NCBI RefSeq assembly: GCF_000760935.2
Contig: NZ_CP049744.1
Location: 2,035,001 to 2,099,000, forward strand
DNA length: 64,000 bases
Source: Rhodococcoides fascians A25f
GTDB lineage: Bacteria; Actinomycetota; Actinomycetes; Mycobacteriales; Mycobacteriaceae
Reading direction: 5' to 3'
The notes under the pieces are model-generated. The model saw nothing but the letters and a program-made list of their open reading frames with translations, was not told where the DNA came from and did not search any database. The position numbers and the translations under genes were made by a program. Below, in pieces: positions 16,732 through 25,777 of the stretch; within the stretch, counting starts at the first letter, position 1, and each line of letters begins with the position of its first letter.

Positions 16732-18152
16732 TGGCCACCACCTTCGTGCACGGTGGAATCGTGGTATCCACCACCGGCGCACAGGAATTGGATGTGCTCA
16801 TCGACGGTGAGACCATCGTCGCGGTGCTGGCTCCGGGCTCGGTGTCACTGGCCGCGGACCTGAAGACCTCGGCAGACGTCGTGGTCGATGCCACCGGCAA
16901 GTACGTGATTCCGGGCGGGGTCGACGGGCACACCCACATGGAGATGCCGTTCGGGGGCACGTTCGCATCCGACACCTTCGAAACCGGAACGCGCGCAGCG
17001 GCCTGGGGTGGTACGACCACCATCGTGGACTTCGCGATCCAGACTCCCGGCCAGCGCGTACAGGACACTCTGGCGCAGTGGCACGAGAAAGCGGCGGGAA
17101 AGTGCGCCGTCGACTACGGGTTTCATCAGATCATCGGCGACGTCACCGACGATTCCCTGAAAGCGATGAGCGAGTTGGTCTCCGAGGGTGTAACCAGCTT
17201 CAAGCTCTTCATGGCGTACCCGGGCGTGTTCTACTCCGACGACGGCAAGATATTGCGCGCCATGCAGTCTGCGGCCGAAACGGGTGCACTGCTGATGATG
17301 CACGCGGAGAACGGCATTGCCATCGACGTCCTCGTGGCGCAGTCGATCGCCCGCGGAGACACGGCTCCGTACTTCCACGGCACGTCGCGGCCGTGGCAGC
17401 TGGAGGAAGAGGCGACGCACCGAGCCATCATGCTGGCCGACGTCACCGGCGCGCCGCTGTACGTCGTGCACGTCTCGGCCAAGCAGGCTCTCGAGCAGAT
17501 TGCGCAGGCTCGGGGCAACGGGCAGAACGTGTTTGCCGAGACGTGTCCGCAGTATCTCTATCTGTCGTTGGAAGAACAACTCGGTGCGCCGGGTTTCGAG
17601 GGGGCCAAGTGGGTCTGCTCGACGCCTCTGCGGTCGCGGGCCGAGGGGCATCAGGACGAACTGTGGCGCTACCTGCGCACCGGTGACGTGGCGACCGTCA
17701 GTACCGACCACTGCCCGTTCTGTATGAAGGACCAGAAGGAGATGGGTATCGGCGATTTCTCCAAGATTCCCAACGGAATCGGGTCGGTGGAGCATCGGAT
17801 CGATTTGATGTTCCAGGGTGTGAAGAGCGGGAAGATCACCCTGGAGAAGTGGGTGGACGTCTGTTGCACCACCCCGGCCCGGATGTTCGGGATGTACCCG
17901 AAGAAGGGCGTCATCAGCCCCGGAGCCGATGCCGACATCGTGATCTACGATCCGAACGGGCACACCAGCATCGGAGTCGAGAAGACCCATCACATGAACA
18001 TGGACTACTCCGCGTACGAGGGTTTCGAGATCGACGGCCACGTGGACACTGTGATCTCTCGCGGGCGAATCATCGTCGATGGCGGATCCTATTCCGGCAC
18101 TGCGGGACACGGCCGCTTCGTCCGCCGCGATCTGTCACAGAATCTGATCTGA
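16731..18152 (+). CDS. pydB: Dihydropyrimidinase (hydantoinase)
   Basis: The 473-residue cyclic amidohydrolase has the dinuclear zinc site: His67 and His69 in DGHTHMEM, the lysine to be carbamylated in SFKLFMAYPG, His in MMHAEN and YVVHVSA, and Asp in VSTDHCPF. It opens dihydrouracil or dihydrothymine to the N-carbamyl-beta-amino acid, and many such enzymes also open 5-substituted hydantoins. Its start overlaps the pydC stop. The length fits the family. Together with pydC and the aminotransferase at 22788 it forms the lower reductive pyrimidine pathway. Confidence 0.93.
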   Translation: MATTFVHGGIVVSTTGAQELDVLIDGETIVAVLAPGSVSLAADLKTSADVVVDATGKYVIPGGVDGHTHMEMPFGGTFASDTFETGTRAAAWGGTTTIVDFAIQTPGQRVQDTLAQWHEKAAGKCAVDYGFHQIIGDVTDDSLKAMSELVSEGVTSFKLFMAYPGVFYSDDGKILRAMQSAAETGALLMMHAENGIAIDVLVAQSIARGDTAPYFHGTSRPWQLEEEATHRAIMLADVTGAPLYVVHVSAKQALEQIAQARGNGQNVFAETCPQYLYLSLEEQLGAPGFEGAKWVCSTPLRSRAEGHQDELWRYLRTGDVATVSTDHCPFCMKDQKEMGIGDFSKIPNGIGSVEHRIDLMFQGVKSGKITLEKWVDVCCTTPARMFGMYPKKGVISPGADADIVIYDPNGHTSIGVEKTHHMNMDYSAYEGFEIDGHVDTVISRGRIIVDGGSYSGTAGHGRFVRRDLSQNLI

Positions 18153-18155
18153 GCC

Positions 18156-19187
18156 ATGGACATCGGGGTAGTGCTGCAGTGCAATCCGCCGGCGTCCCGT
18201 GTGATCGATCTGGCCAGGCAGGCCGAGACACATGGGTTTTCGCACGTATGGACTTTCGATTCGCACTTGCTGTGGCAGGAGCCGTACGTCATCTACAGCC
18301 AGATTCTGGCCGCGACGAGGCGCGTGACAGTGGGCCCGATGGTCACCAATCCGGCTACGCGCGATTGGACGGTGACGGCATCGACGTTCGCGACGCTCAA
18401 CGACATGTTCGGCAATCGCACGGTGTGCGGTATCGGCCGTGGCGATTCCGCGGTTCGCGCTCTCGGCGGTAAGCCGACAACGCTTGCTGCGCTTCGCGAG
18501 TCGATCGAGGTGATCGGCAGTCTTGCGAACGGGCGCAGTGCCCGGGTCGGTGAGACGACAGTGCAGTTCCCGTGGGCAGAGCACTCGAGGCTGGAGGTGT
18601 GGGTGGCGGCGTACGGACCCAAAGCCCTCGAGCTCACCGGGCAGGTAGCGGACGGCTTCATCCTGCAGTTGGCCGATCCGGATATTGCTGCCTGGACGAT
18701 CGGTCGAGTGCGTGCCGCGGCCGAGCAGGCGGGCCGCGATCCGGATTCGATCTCGATCTGCGTGGCAGCGCCCGCCTACGTCACCGACGGTACCGAGGCC
18801 GGCCTCGAACATGCCCGCGACCAATGTCGGTGGTTCGGTGGGATGGTCGGTAACCATGTCGCCGATATCGTCTCGCGTTACGGCGGCGATGGCGGCGGGG
18901 TTCCACAGGCGCTCACCGACTACATCGCAGCGCGTACCGGGTACGACTACAACGAGCACGGTCGAGCAGGAAACTCGCACGCAGAATTCGTTCCGAATGA
19001 GGTGATCGACAGGTTCTGCCTGCTCGGCACCCCGGCCGATCACATCGCCAAGCTGAAGGAGCTGGAGGCACTCGGCGTCGACCAGTTCTCGGTCTACCTC
19101 CAGCACGATGCCAAGGCTGCGACGCTGGAAGCGTACGGAGAGAGCATCATTCCGCAGATCCGCACGTCCGTGACGGCTACGTCGTGA
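18156..19187 (+). CDS. LLM-class flavin- or F420-dependent oxidoreductase
   Basis: The 343-residue luciferase-like TIM barrel starts MDIGVVLQCNPP, with WTFDSHLLWQEPY and VGPMVTNPATRDWTVTAS as the cofactor-binding strands and WVAAYGPKALELTG later. It resembles the LLM subgroup annotated as TIGR03842, which recurs beside dihydropyrimidinase in actinobacteria. Its reaction is unknown. It lies three bases after pydB and overlaps the permease gene (GTGA), so it is firmly inside the operon. Because no dihydropyrimidine dehydrogenase is encoded here, it is a candidate for a redox step on the pyrimidine or hydantoin ring, but this is inference. Confidence 0.85.
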   Translation: MDIGVVLQCNPPASRVIDLARQAETHGFSHVWTFDSHLLWQEPYVIYSQILAATRRVTVGPMVTNPATRDWTVTASTFATLNDMFGNRTVCGIGRGDSAVRALGGKPTTLAALRESIEVIGSLANGRSARVGETTVQFPWAEHSRLEVWVAAYGPKALELTGQVADGFILQLADPDIAAWTIGRVRAAAEQAGRDPDSISICVAAPAYVTDGTEAGLEHARDQCRWFGGMVGNHVADIVSRYGGDGGGVPQALTDYIAARTGYDYNEHGRAGNSHAEFVPNEVIDRFCLLGTPADHIAKLKELEALGVDQFSVYLQHDAKAATLEAYGESIIPQIRTSVTATS

Positions 19188-20119
19188 CCGGTGTTCTCGA
19201 TCAGGCGGCGGTGGTAGCTCCTACTCCCGTCCGCTCGGCGCGAGGGCTTCGTCGTCCGGTCATGGCGGTGGCAGCAGTCGTGTTGCTTCTGGTGCTGTGG
19301 GAGCTGGTGAAAGTGCTCGTCCCCGAAAACGGCGTGAGTGTCGGCGGTGTGCGGGTGTTGCCGCGCACCGACGACGGCGCTCTGCCGCATGTGTGGTCGG
19401 TGCTGGCGGCGCTGACCGAGCCGGAGGTGAACGTCGCCGGGGCACGCAGTGTCGGCGCAGCGATCGTCTCCAGCGGACTGTTCACTTTCGGTCTTGCGGT
19501 GCTCGGATTCGTTCTGGGGGCGGTGGTCGGACTGGTGCTGGCTGTGGCCATGCAACGATTCGTGTGGGTGGAGCGGTCCGTCTTGCCCTACGTGATCGTC
19601 TCCCAGACGGTGCCGCTGATTGCGCTGGCACCGCTCGTCGCCGGTTGGGGCGGGAAGATCGCCATCGGCGGGTACGCCTGGCAGCCGTGGACGAGCATCA
19701 CCGTCATCGCGTCGTATCTCGCGTTCTTCCCGGTGGCGGTGGGGATGCTGCGCGGCCTACGTGCACCCGACCGGGCATCCCTGGATCTGATGCACAGTTA
19801 CGCGGCCGGATGGTGGACCACGCTTCTGCGGCTACGGCTCCCGGCCTCGGTGCCGCACCTGATCCCGTCTCTGCGGCTGGCTGCCGCTGCCGCTGTGATC
19901 GGTGCTGTCGTTGCCGAGATCTCGACCGGAACCACCGGCGGGATCGGCAGGCAGATCATCGTGTTCTCGCAACAGGCGACAGGTGACGCCTCTCGTCTGT
20001 ACGCAGCTGTTCTGGGTGCGGCGGTGCTCGGACTCGTGGTCTCCGGATTGGTGGCCCTGCTCGATATCGCTCTGGGTCGATATGCGGGCCGTACTCCTGC
20101 GCGAAGGGCGGATTCATGA
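19184..20119 (+). CDS. ABC transporter permease, pyrimidine-locus transporter
   Basis: The 311-residue permease of the NitT/TauT type has a cytoplasmic N-terminus, about six helices and the coupling loop AGWWTTLLRLRLPASVPHLI. An insertion between helix 1 and the core (about residues 45-85) makes it longer than the second permease of this locus. The GTG start overlaps the LLM gene stop. It works with the ATPase at 20116, the second permease at 20892 and the lipoprotein at 21648; with two different permeases the channel is probably a heterodimer. Confidence 0.87.
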   Translation: MTGVLDQAAVVAPTPVRSARGLRRPVMAVAAVVLLLVLWELVKVLVPENGVSVGGVRVLPRTDDGALPHVWSVLAALTEPEVNVAGARSVGAAIVSSGLFTFGLAVLGFVLGAVVGLVLAVAMQRFVWVERSVLPYVIVSQTVPLIALAPLVAGWGGKIAIGGYAWQPWTSITVIASYLAFFPVAVGMLRGLRAPDRASLDLMHSYAAGWWTTLLRLRLPASVPHLIPSLRLAAAAAVIGAVVAEISTGTTGGIGRQIIVFSQQATGDASRLYAAVLGAAVLGLVVSGLVALLDIALGRYAGRTPARRADS

Positions 20120-20895
20120 CCGTGCATGCCGTTCACGTCGAGAGCGTCGGCAAGACGTTCGATGGGGGAGTGACAGCGCTCGACAATGTGTCGCTGTCGA
20201 TCGCTCCCGGCGAATTCGTCTCCCTGATCGGCCCTTCCGGCTGCGGCAAGTCGACGCTGCTTCGCGTCATCGCAGATCTCGAGCAACCCACCTCCGGTGC
20301 GGTGTCGGTGTTCGGTCTGACGGCGCGGCAAGCTCGTGTCGAACAGAAGTACGGCATCGCATTTCAGCAGGCAGGGCTGCTCGACTGGCGAACTGTGCAG
20401 TCGAACGTTGCATTGCCGCTCGAGCTGCACAAGGTGTCCAAACGAGAACGCGCGGAACGGGTACGCGAACTGCTCGAACTCGTGGGACTCACCGATTTTG
20501 CCGACAGCTTTCCCAGCCAGTTGTCGGGCGGCATGCAGCAACGCGTGGCGATCGCTCGTGCATTGGCCCGAACACCGGGACTGTTACTGATGGACGAACC
20601 GTTCGGCGCTCTCGACGAGATGACGCGCGAGAAGATGCAGAACGATCTGTTGCGCATAGCCGAGGAGTCCAGCGCTGCGGTGGTGTTCGTGACCCACTCC
20701 ATTTCCGAAGCGGTGTATCTGTCCGATCGAGTGGTCGTGATGTCGCCCAGGCCGGGGCGGATCGTGGACACGCTCACGATCGACACCTTCGACTCCGACG
20801 GTGATCCACGTGAATCGACGGGTTTCTTCGCTGCCATCACCTCGGTTCGGGATGCGCTGCACGGGCGCATAATTCGCGGTGCGGATCTCCGATGA
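20116..20895 (+). CDS. ABC transporter ATP-binding protein, pyrimidine-locus transporter
   Basis: The 259-residue ATPase has Walker A GPSGCGKST (residues 39-47), Q-loop AFQQAGLLDW, signature LSGGMQQRVAIARAL, Walker B LLMDEPFGALD and switch His in VTHSISEA. It is closest in plan to NitT/TauT/SsuB and ThiZ ATPases. It overlaps both neighbouring permease genes by ATGA, so the three are translationally coupled. Confidence 0.9.
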   Translation: MTVHAVHVESVGKTFDGGVTALDNVSLSIAPGEFVSLIGPSGCGKSTLLRVIADLEQPTSGAVSVFGLTARQARVEQKYGIAFQQAGLLDWRTVQSNVALPLELHKVSKRERAERVRELLELVGLTDFADSFPSQLSGGMQQRVAIARALARTPGLLLMDEPFGALDEMTREKMQNDLLRIAEESSAAVVFVTHSISEAVYLSDRVVVMSPRPGRIVDTLTIDTFDSDGDPRESTGFFAAITSVRDALHGRIIRGADLR

Positions 20896-21635
20896 AAGTC
20901 TGGCTGCCGCCGGTGGTGTTCGGCGTTGTCCTGCTCGGGTTGTGGCAGCTGCTGACCGTCGTTGCCGGGGTACCGTCGTTCCTCCTTCCCTCACCGAGTG
21001 CGATTGCCGAACAATTCGCTCGTAACGTCGGCAACATCGGATCGGCGAGTGTGGCAACCGGAACCAATGCGTTGGTGGGATTGATCGCAGGATCGGTCCT
21101 CGGTCTTGCCGCAGCGATGGTGGCCGTTCGCCTTCGCATCGTCGACGAGCTTCTCACTCCGCTGGCGGCGGGTGCCGCAGCGGTCCCCATCGTCGCCCTC
21201 GCTCCGGTGTTCAACTCGATGTTCTCCTCGACCACCGATCTACCCCGCCGCCTCGTCGTGACCATCGTCGTGTTCTTCCCGGTATTCGTCAGTGCGGCAA
21301 AAGGACTCCGTCAGGTATCACCGGTGCATCAGGACCTGATGACGTCGTATGCGGTCGGCGGCTGGCAGTTCACACGCATCGTTCGCCTCCCGTCCGCGGT
21401 GCCACACATCTTCACCGGGTTGCGGGTTGCGGCTCCGAATGCTGTCATTGCTGCCATCATCTGCGAGTACTTCGGTGGACTGCAGAACGGTTTGGGGTCG
21501 CGGATCACCTCCGCCGCGTCGAACACCGCTTACCCCCGGGCATGGGCCTACGTCGTGGGTGCCATCGCAGTCGGGTTGCTCTTCTTTCTGGTCGTTCTCT
21601 TGCTCGAGAAGCTCGTGTCCCGCCGTCGTACCTAG
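20892..21635 (+). CDS. Second ABC transporter permease, pyrimidine-locus transporter
   Basis: The 247-residue permease has about six helices and the coupling loop AVGGWQFTRIVRLPSAVPHIF. Segments such as PIVALAPVFNSMF and TIVVFFPVFVSAAKGL are typical of NitT/TauT-type permeases. It is shorter than its partner at 19184 and differs in sequence, so the two are not recent duplicates. Start by ATGA overlap with the ATPase gene. Confidence 0.88.
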   Translation: MKVWLPPVVFGVVLLGLWQLLTVVAGVPSFLLPSPSAIAEQFARNVGNIGSASVATGTNALVGLIAGSVLGLAAAMVAVRLRIVDELLTPLAAGAAAVPIVALAPVFNSMFSSTTDLPRRLVVTIVVFFPVFVSAAKGLRQVSPVHQDLMTSYAVGGWQFTRIVRLPSAVPHIFTGLRVAAPNAVIAAIICEYFGGLQNGLGSRITSAASNTAYPRAWAYVVGAIAVGLLFFLVVLLLEKLVSRRRT

Positions 21636-21647
21636 GAGAAGTCGAAC

Positions 21648-22787
21648 GTGAAGATCACTCGAACCCCCCGACGCCTGCTGGCCGTCGTCATGGCACTGGC
21701 GGTAGTCGCCTCGGCCTGCAGCACCACCACCACGACCGAAACCGATGCCGGTGGCGACGGGAACACCACGATCAAGCTGCAATTGCAGTGGTTCAAACAG
21801 GGCCAGTTCGCGGGCTATCTGGCGGCCGTCGATCAGGGCTTCTACGCCGAGCAGGGACTGAACGTCGAAATATTGGACGGCGGAACGGATATCGTTCCGC
21901 AGACCGTGCTGGCGCAGGGACAGGCCGACTATGCCGTTGCCTGGGTCCCGAAAGCGCTCGCTTCCCGCGAGGCCGGGGCGGGCATCACCGACGTCGCTCA
22001 GATCTACCAGAAATCCGGCACGTTGCAGGTCTCGTTCAAGGATCAGAACATCGCCTCACCCGCCGACCTTCGCGGCAAGACCGTCGGAAACTGGGGCTAC
22101 GGCAACGAATTCGAGTTGTTCGCAGGCATGACCCAGGCCGGGGTGAGTCCATCCGACGTGACGTTGGTGCAGCAGCAGTTCGACATGAACGGTCTACTTT
22201 CCGGCGATATTGCTGCCGCCCAAGCGATGTCGTACAACGAGTACGCCCAGCTGCTCGAGACCGTGAACCCTGCAACCGGAGCGCTGTACACCGCAGACGA
22301 TTTCACGTCTCTGAACTGGAACGACGACGGGGTCGCCATGTTGCAGGACGCGATCTGGGCCAATACCGACAAGCTCTCCGACGAGGCCTACCAGGATCAG
22401 ACCGTCAAATTCTTGGCGGCCTCGCTGAAGGGCTGGATCTTCTGCCGAGACAACGTCGAGAAGTGCCGCGACATCACCGTCGCTGCGGGGTCCACACTCG
22501 GCGCGAGCCATCAGCTCTGGCAGGTCAACGAAGTCAACAAACTGATCTGGCCGTCGGGTGACGGCATCGGGATGATCGACGAGGCCGCCTGGCAGCAAAC
22601 CGTGGATATCGCGAAGACCACGAAGAACGCCGAGGGCTCGACGGTGCTCACCGCTGATCCCGATGCCGGGGCCTATACCAACGAGTACGTCGGCAAGGCA
22701 TTGGATTTGTTGAAGGCCGACGGTGTGGACGTCACCGGAGAGTCGTACGCTCCGATGGAGGTCACACTGGAGGAAGGCGGCAAGTAG
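21648..22787 (+). CDS. NMT1/THI5-type substrate-binding lipoprotein, pyrimidine locus
   Basis: The 379-residue lipoprotein has a signal peptide with lipobox VASAC (Cys near residue 25) followed by a Thr-rich linker. The mature start LQLQWFKQGQFAGYLAAVDQGF is the NMT1/THI5 fold signature that contacts pyrimidine-like ligands in ThiY. Its place between pyrimidine-degrading enzymes suggests uptake of a pyrimidine, dihydropyrimidine, hydantoin or ureido acid; which one is not fixed. The GTG start follows AGGAG. Two Cys in WIFCRDNVEKCRD may form a disulfide. Confidence 0.88.
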   Translation: MKITRTPRRLLAVVMALAVVASACSTTTTTETDAGGDGNTTIKLQLQWFKQGQFAGYLAAVDQGFYAEQGLNVEILDGGTDIVPQTVLAQGQADYAVAWVPKALASREAGAGITDVAQIYQKSGTLQVSFKDQNIASPADLRGKTVGNWGYGNEFELFAGMTQAGVSPSDVTLVQQQFDMNGLLSGDIAAAQAMSYNEYAQLLETVNPATGALYTADDFTSLNWNDDGVAMLQDAIWANTDKLSDEAYQDQTVKFLAASLKGWIFCRDNVEKCRDITVAAGSTLGASHQLWQVNEVNKLIWPSGDGIGMIDEAAWQQTVDIAKTTKNAEGSTVLTADPDAGAYTNEYVGKALDLLKADGVDVTGESYAPMEVTLEEGGK

Positions 22788-24092
22788 ATGGATCACGTGT
22801 TCTACTCCTGGTCGGCGCAGGCCGAACTGAACCCGATCACCGTCGAGGGTGCCGAGGGGTCGTGGTTCTGGGACGACAAGGGCAAGCGATATCTGGACTT
22901 TTCTTCCCAATTGGTCAACGTCAATCTCGGGCATCAGCACCCCGACGTGGTGGCCGCCATCGTCGAACAAGCCCAGGTGCTGACCACTATTTCTCCGACC
23001 GTAGCCAACAACAAACGCAGTGAACTCGCCGCGCTGATCGCCGAACGCGCCCCGGGTGATCTGAACCGGGTGTTCTTCACGACCGGAGGCGCAGAGGCCG
23101 TCGAGCATGCGGTGCGGCTGGCGCGACAGCACACCGGGCGTACGAAGATGCTTGCCGCGTATCGGTCGTATCACGGAGGAACCGGGGTCGCGATCGGTCT
23201 CACCGGTGAGCCGCGGCGATGGGGCACCGAGCCGACCAATGTCGACGTCGTACGATTCTTCGGGCCGTATCCGTACCGATCGCCCTGGGGCACAACGACT
23301 CCCGAAGAGGAGACGGCCGCAGCACTCGCACACCTCGAACAGGTCATCGTGCTCGAAGGTGCGCAGAACATCGCCGGACTGATCCTGGAATCGGTCGTCG
23401 GCACCAACGGTGTGCTGATCCCGCCGCCCGGATATCTGGCCGGCGTTCGGGCGTTGTGCGACAAGTACGGGATCGTCTACATCGCCGACGAAGTGATGGT
23501 CGGCTTCGGGCGAATCGGCGAATGGTTCGCATGCCAGGCCTGGGATGTGACACCGGATCTGATCACGTTCGCCAAGGGCGTCAACTCCGGATACGTGCCC
23601 CTCGGCGGGGTCGTGATCTCGGAGAAGATCGCCTCGCAGTTCGACCACAAAGCCTATCCGGGCGGATTGACCTACTCCGGCCACGTGCTCGGGTGCGCCG
23701 CGGGCGTGGCATCGATCGGAGTGTTCGAGCGCGACAAGATCCTCCCGCACGTGCGTCACGTCGGCGAGGACGTACTCGGTGCGGGGCTGTCCAAGCTGGC
23801 CGAATCTCATCCGAGCGTGGGCGAGGTGCGCGGAAAGGGATTCTTCTGGGCCGTCGAGCTGGTCAAGGACGGCACGACCCGAGAGCCGCTGGTGCCCTTC
23901 GCCGCGTCGGGCAAGGATGCGGCGGCAATGGGCACAGTGACCGCCGCGGCGAAGTCACGGGGTCTGTGGCCCTTCGTCGCCGGAAATCGACTCCAGATCG
24001 CGCCGCCGCTGACGACGTCCGAGGACGAAATTCGTCAGGGACTGGAAATCCTCGACGAGGTACTGACCGTGGCGGACGGGTTCACCGTTTGA
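22788..24092 (+). CDS. Class III aminotransferase, probable beta-alanine transaminase
   Basis: The 434-residue PLP enzyme has DEVMVGFGRIG and the Schiff-base lysine in DLITFAKGVNSGY, with TTGGAEAVEHAVRLAR and YRSYHGG in the cofactor-binding half. It belongs to the omega-transaminase group. In this operon the natural substrate is beta-alanine (from uracil) or 3-aminoisobutyrate (from thymine), giving the semialdehyde. The ATG follows the lipoprotein stop with no spacer. The methylmalonate-semialdehyde dehydrogenase encoded at 46188 could take up the product. Last gene of the operon. Confidence 0.88.
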   Translation: MDHVFYSWSAQAELNPITVEGAEGSWFWDDKGKRYLDFSSQLVNVNLGHQHPDVVAAIVEQAQVLTTISPTVANNKRSELAALIAERAPGDLNRVFFTTGGAEAVEHAVRLARQHTGRTKMLAAYRSYHGGTGVAIGLTGEPRRWGTEPTNVDVVRFFGPYPYRSPWGTTTPEEETAAALAHLEQVIVLEGAQNIAGLILESVVGTNGVLIPPPGYLAGVRALCDKYGIVYIADEVMVGFGRIGEWFACQAWDVTPDLITFAKGVNSGYVPLGGVVISEKIASQFDHKAYPGGLTYSGHVLGCAAGVASIGVFERDKILPHVRHVGEDVLGAGLSKLAESHPSVGEVRGKGFFWAVELVKDGTTREPLVPFAASGKDAAAMGTVTAAAKSRGLWPFVAGNRLQIAPPLTTSEDEIRQGLEILDEVLTVADGFTV

Positions 24093-24162
24093 ACCCAGGT
24101 CGTGCGCGGAAACTCGACCCAGACTACGAGGTTCCGTGCACGTGCGGCGCCAGCCGCTCTGC

Positions 24163-25545
24163 TCAGAGCACAGCACCCGGGTTGAGGATGCCCGCCGGGT
24201 CGAGAGCAGTCTTGATGCGGCGGGTCAGTTCCATGACGTCTTCTCCGACTTGATCGGGCAGCCAGGCCTTCTTGAGACGACCGACGCCGTGTTCTCCGGT
24301 GATGGTGCCGCCCAACGAAATTGCGAGATCCATGATCGCTCCGAAGGCGACGTTGGCTCGGCGGGTCATGTCGGCGTCCTCGGGGTCGAAGACGATCAGC
24401 GGATGGGTATTGCCGTCTCCGGCGTGCGCGATGACGGCGACCAGTACGTCGTACTTCGCGGACAGTTCGGCTATTCCATCGACGAGGGCCGGGAGGGCAG
24501 GCAGCGGAACACCGACATCCTCGAGCAGCAGGCTGCCGAGTCGTTCGACCGCGGGAATGGCGAATCGCCGTGCGGCAGCGAAGGCCTCACCCTCGTCGGG
24601 GTCGTCGGTGGTGAAGACATCCGAGGCACCGGCCTCGGTGCACGCGGCCGCCATGATTTCGATTTCGCGCCCCCGATCGGCACCTGGTGAGTCGGACCGA
24701 GCGATGAGCATCGCAGCTGCCTCGCGGTCGAGTCCCATGTTCATGGCGTCCTCGACGGCACCGATGGACGCGCGGTCCATGAATTCGAGCATCGACGGCC
24801 GCAAGGTACGGGTGATGGCCAGAATCGCAGTCGTCGCATCGTGCACCGACGCGAACGAGGCAACCACGGTGCTGGCCGGAGGTTGTGCCGGGATCAGTCG
24901 CAGGGTGATCTCGGTGATGATGCCCAGGGTGCCCTCGGATCCGACGAAGAGCTTCGCAAGTGACAGTCCGGCAACATCTTTCAAGCGTGGTCCGCCGAGT
25001 CGGACGGCAGTTCCGTCGGCCAGGACGACCTCGAGTCCGAGAACGTAGTCGGTGGTGACGCCGTACTTGACGCAGCACAGCCCGCCGGCGTTGGTGGCCG
25101 CATTGCCGCCGATGGAACACATCTCGAACGACGACGGATCCGGTGGGTACCACAGGCCGTGTTCGGCGACTGCCTTCTTGACTTCGGCGTTGAGCAGCCC
25201 GGGTTGTACGACGGCGATACGGGTCACCGGATCGACGGTGATCTCGCGCATCAACTCCGTGGTGAGCACGATTCCGCCGTCGACAGCGGTGGCACCGCCG
25301 GACAATCCGGAACCGGCACCGCGCGGAACGACCGCCACGTTGTGTTCGGTGGCCCAGCGCATGACGGCACGAACGTCCTCGGTCGACTGAGCGCGCACAA
25401 CGGCCAGCGGGGTACCTGCGTCGGGGTCCTTGGCCCAATCGCGTCGGTATCCCTCGGTGATGTCCGGGTCGGTGACCACGGCACCGGCAGGAAGCAGGGA
25501 TTCGAGTTCGGTCAGTCGGGCATCTGCATCCGTCGTCACCGACAT
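24163..25545 (-). CDS. FAD-binding oxidase, glycolate oxidase GlcD / D-lactate dehydrogenase type
   Basis: The 460-residue protein has the PCMH-type FAD-binding domain (VPRGAGSGLSGGA near residues 75-87, IGGNAATNAGG, VGSEGTLGIITE) and the FAD-linked oxidase C-terminal domain ending TGEHGVGRLKKAWL and DPAGILNPGAVL. It should oxidise an alpha-hydroxy acid such as D-lactate, glycolate or 2-hydroxyglutarate. No GlcE/GlcF or LldE partners are adjacent, so it looks like the single-subunit type. AGGAG precedes the ATG. It is convergent with the aminotransferase gene, 70 bases apart. Confidence 0.9.
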   Translation of the reverse strand: MSVTTDADARLTELESLLPAGAVVTDPDITEGYRRDWAKDPDAGTPLAVVRAQSTEDVRAVMRWATEHNVAVVPRGAGSGLSGGATAVDGGIVLTTELMREITVDPVTRIAVVQPGLLNAEVKKAVAEHGLWYPPDPSSFEMCSIGGNAATNAGGLCCVKYGVTTDYVLGLEVVLADGTAVRLGGPRLKDVAGLSLAKLFVGSEGTLGIITEITLRLIPAQPPASTVVASFASVHDATTAILAITRTLRPSMLEFMDRASIGAVEDAMNMGLDREAAAMLIARSDSPGADRGREIEIMAAACTEAGASDVFTTDDPDEGEAFAAARRFAIPAVERLGSLLLEDVGVPLPALPALVDGIAELSAKYDVLVAVIAHAGDGNTHPLIVFDPEDADMTRRANVAFGAIMDLAISLGGTITGEHGVGRLKKAWLPDQVGEDVMELTRRIKTALDPAGILNPGAVL

Positions 25546-25777
25546 CCGGTTCTCCTCACGTCGAAAATGTGACCGTCGCCACTTGAGTCTGTCACGGGCG
25601 GAAATAATGCGCGGATGGGGGATGGGATCAAGAATTCGCAGTCACATCAGTAACACCAGCCTCAGGCGTTACCAGATCGATGCGTCGTCGACACGCAATC
25701 TTGTAGTTCGCCACGCTAGCGTCCAGCGCAGCGAACCTCGCGCCCCATGTGACGCGAGTCGACAAGGAGGCTGCACC
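25546..25777. promoter_or_regulatory. Divergent control region with imperfect inverted repeat
   Basis: The 230 bases between the divergent FAD oxidase gene and the small gene at 25778 must hold both promoters. An inverted repeat GTAACACC (25650-25657) and GGCGTTAC (25665-25672) matches at seven of eight positions around a 7-base spacer and is a weak operator candidate. I see no clear -10/-35 pair. Confidence 0.3.
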
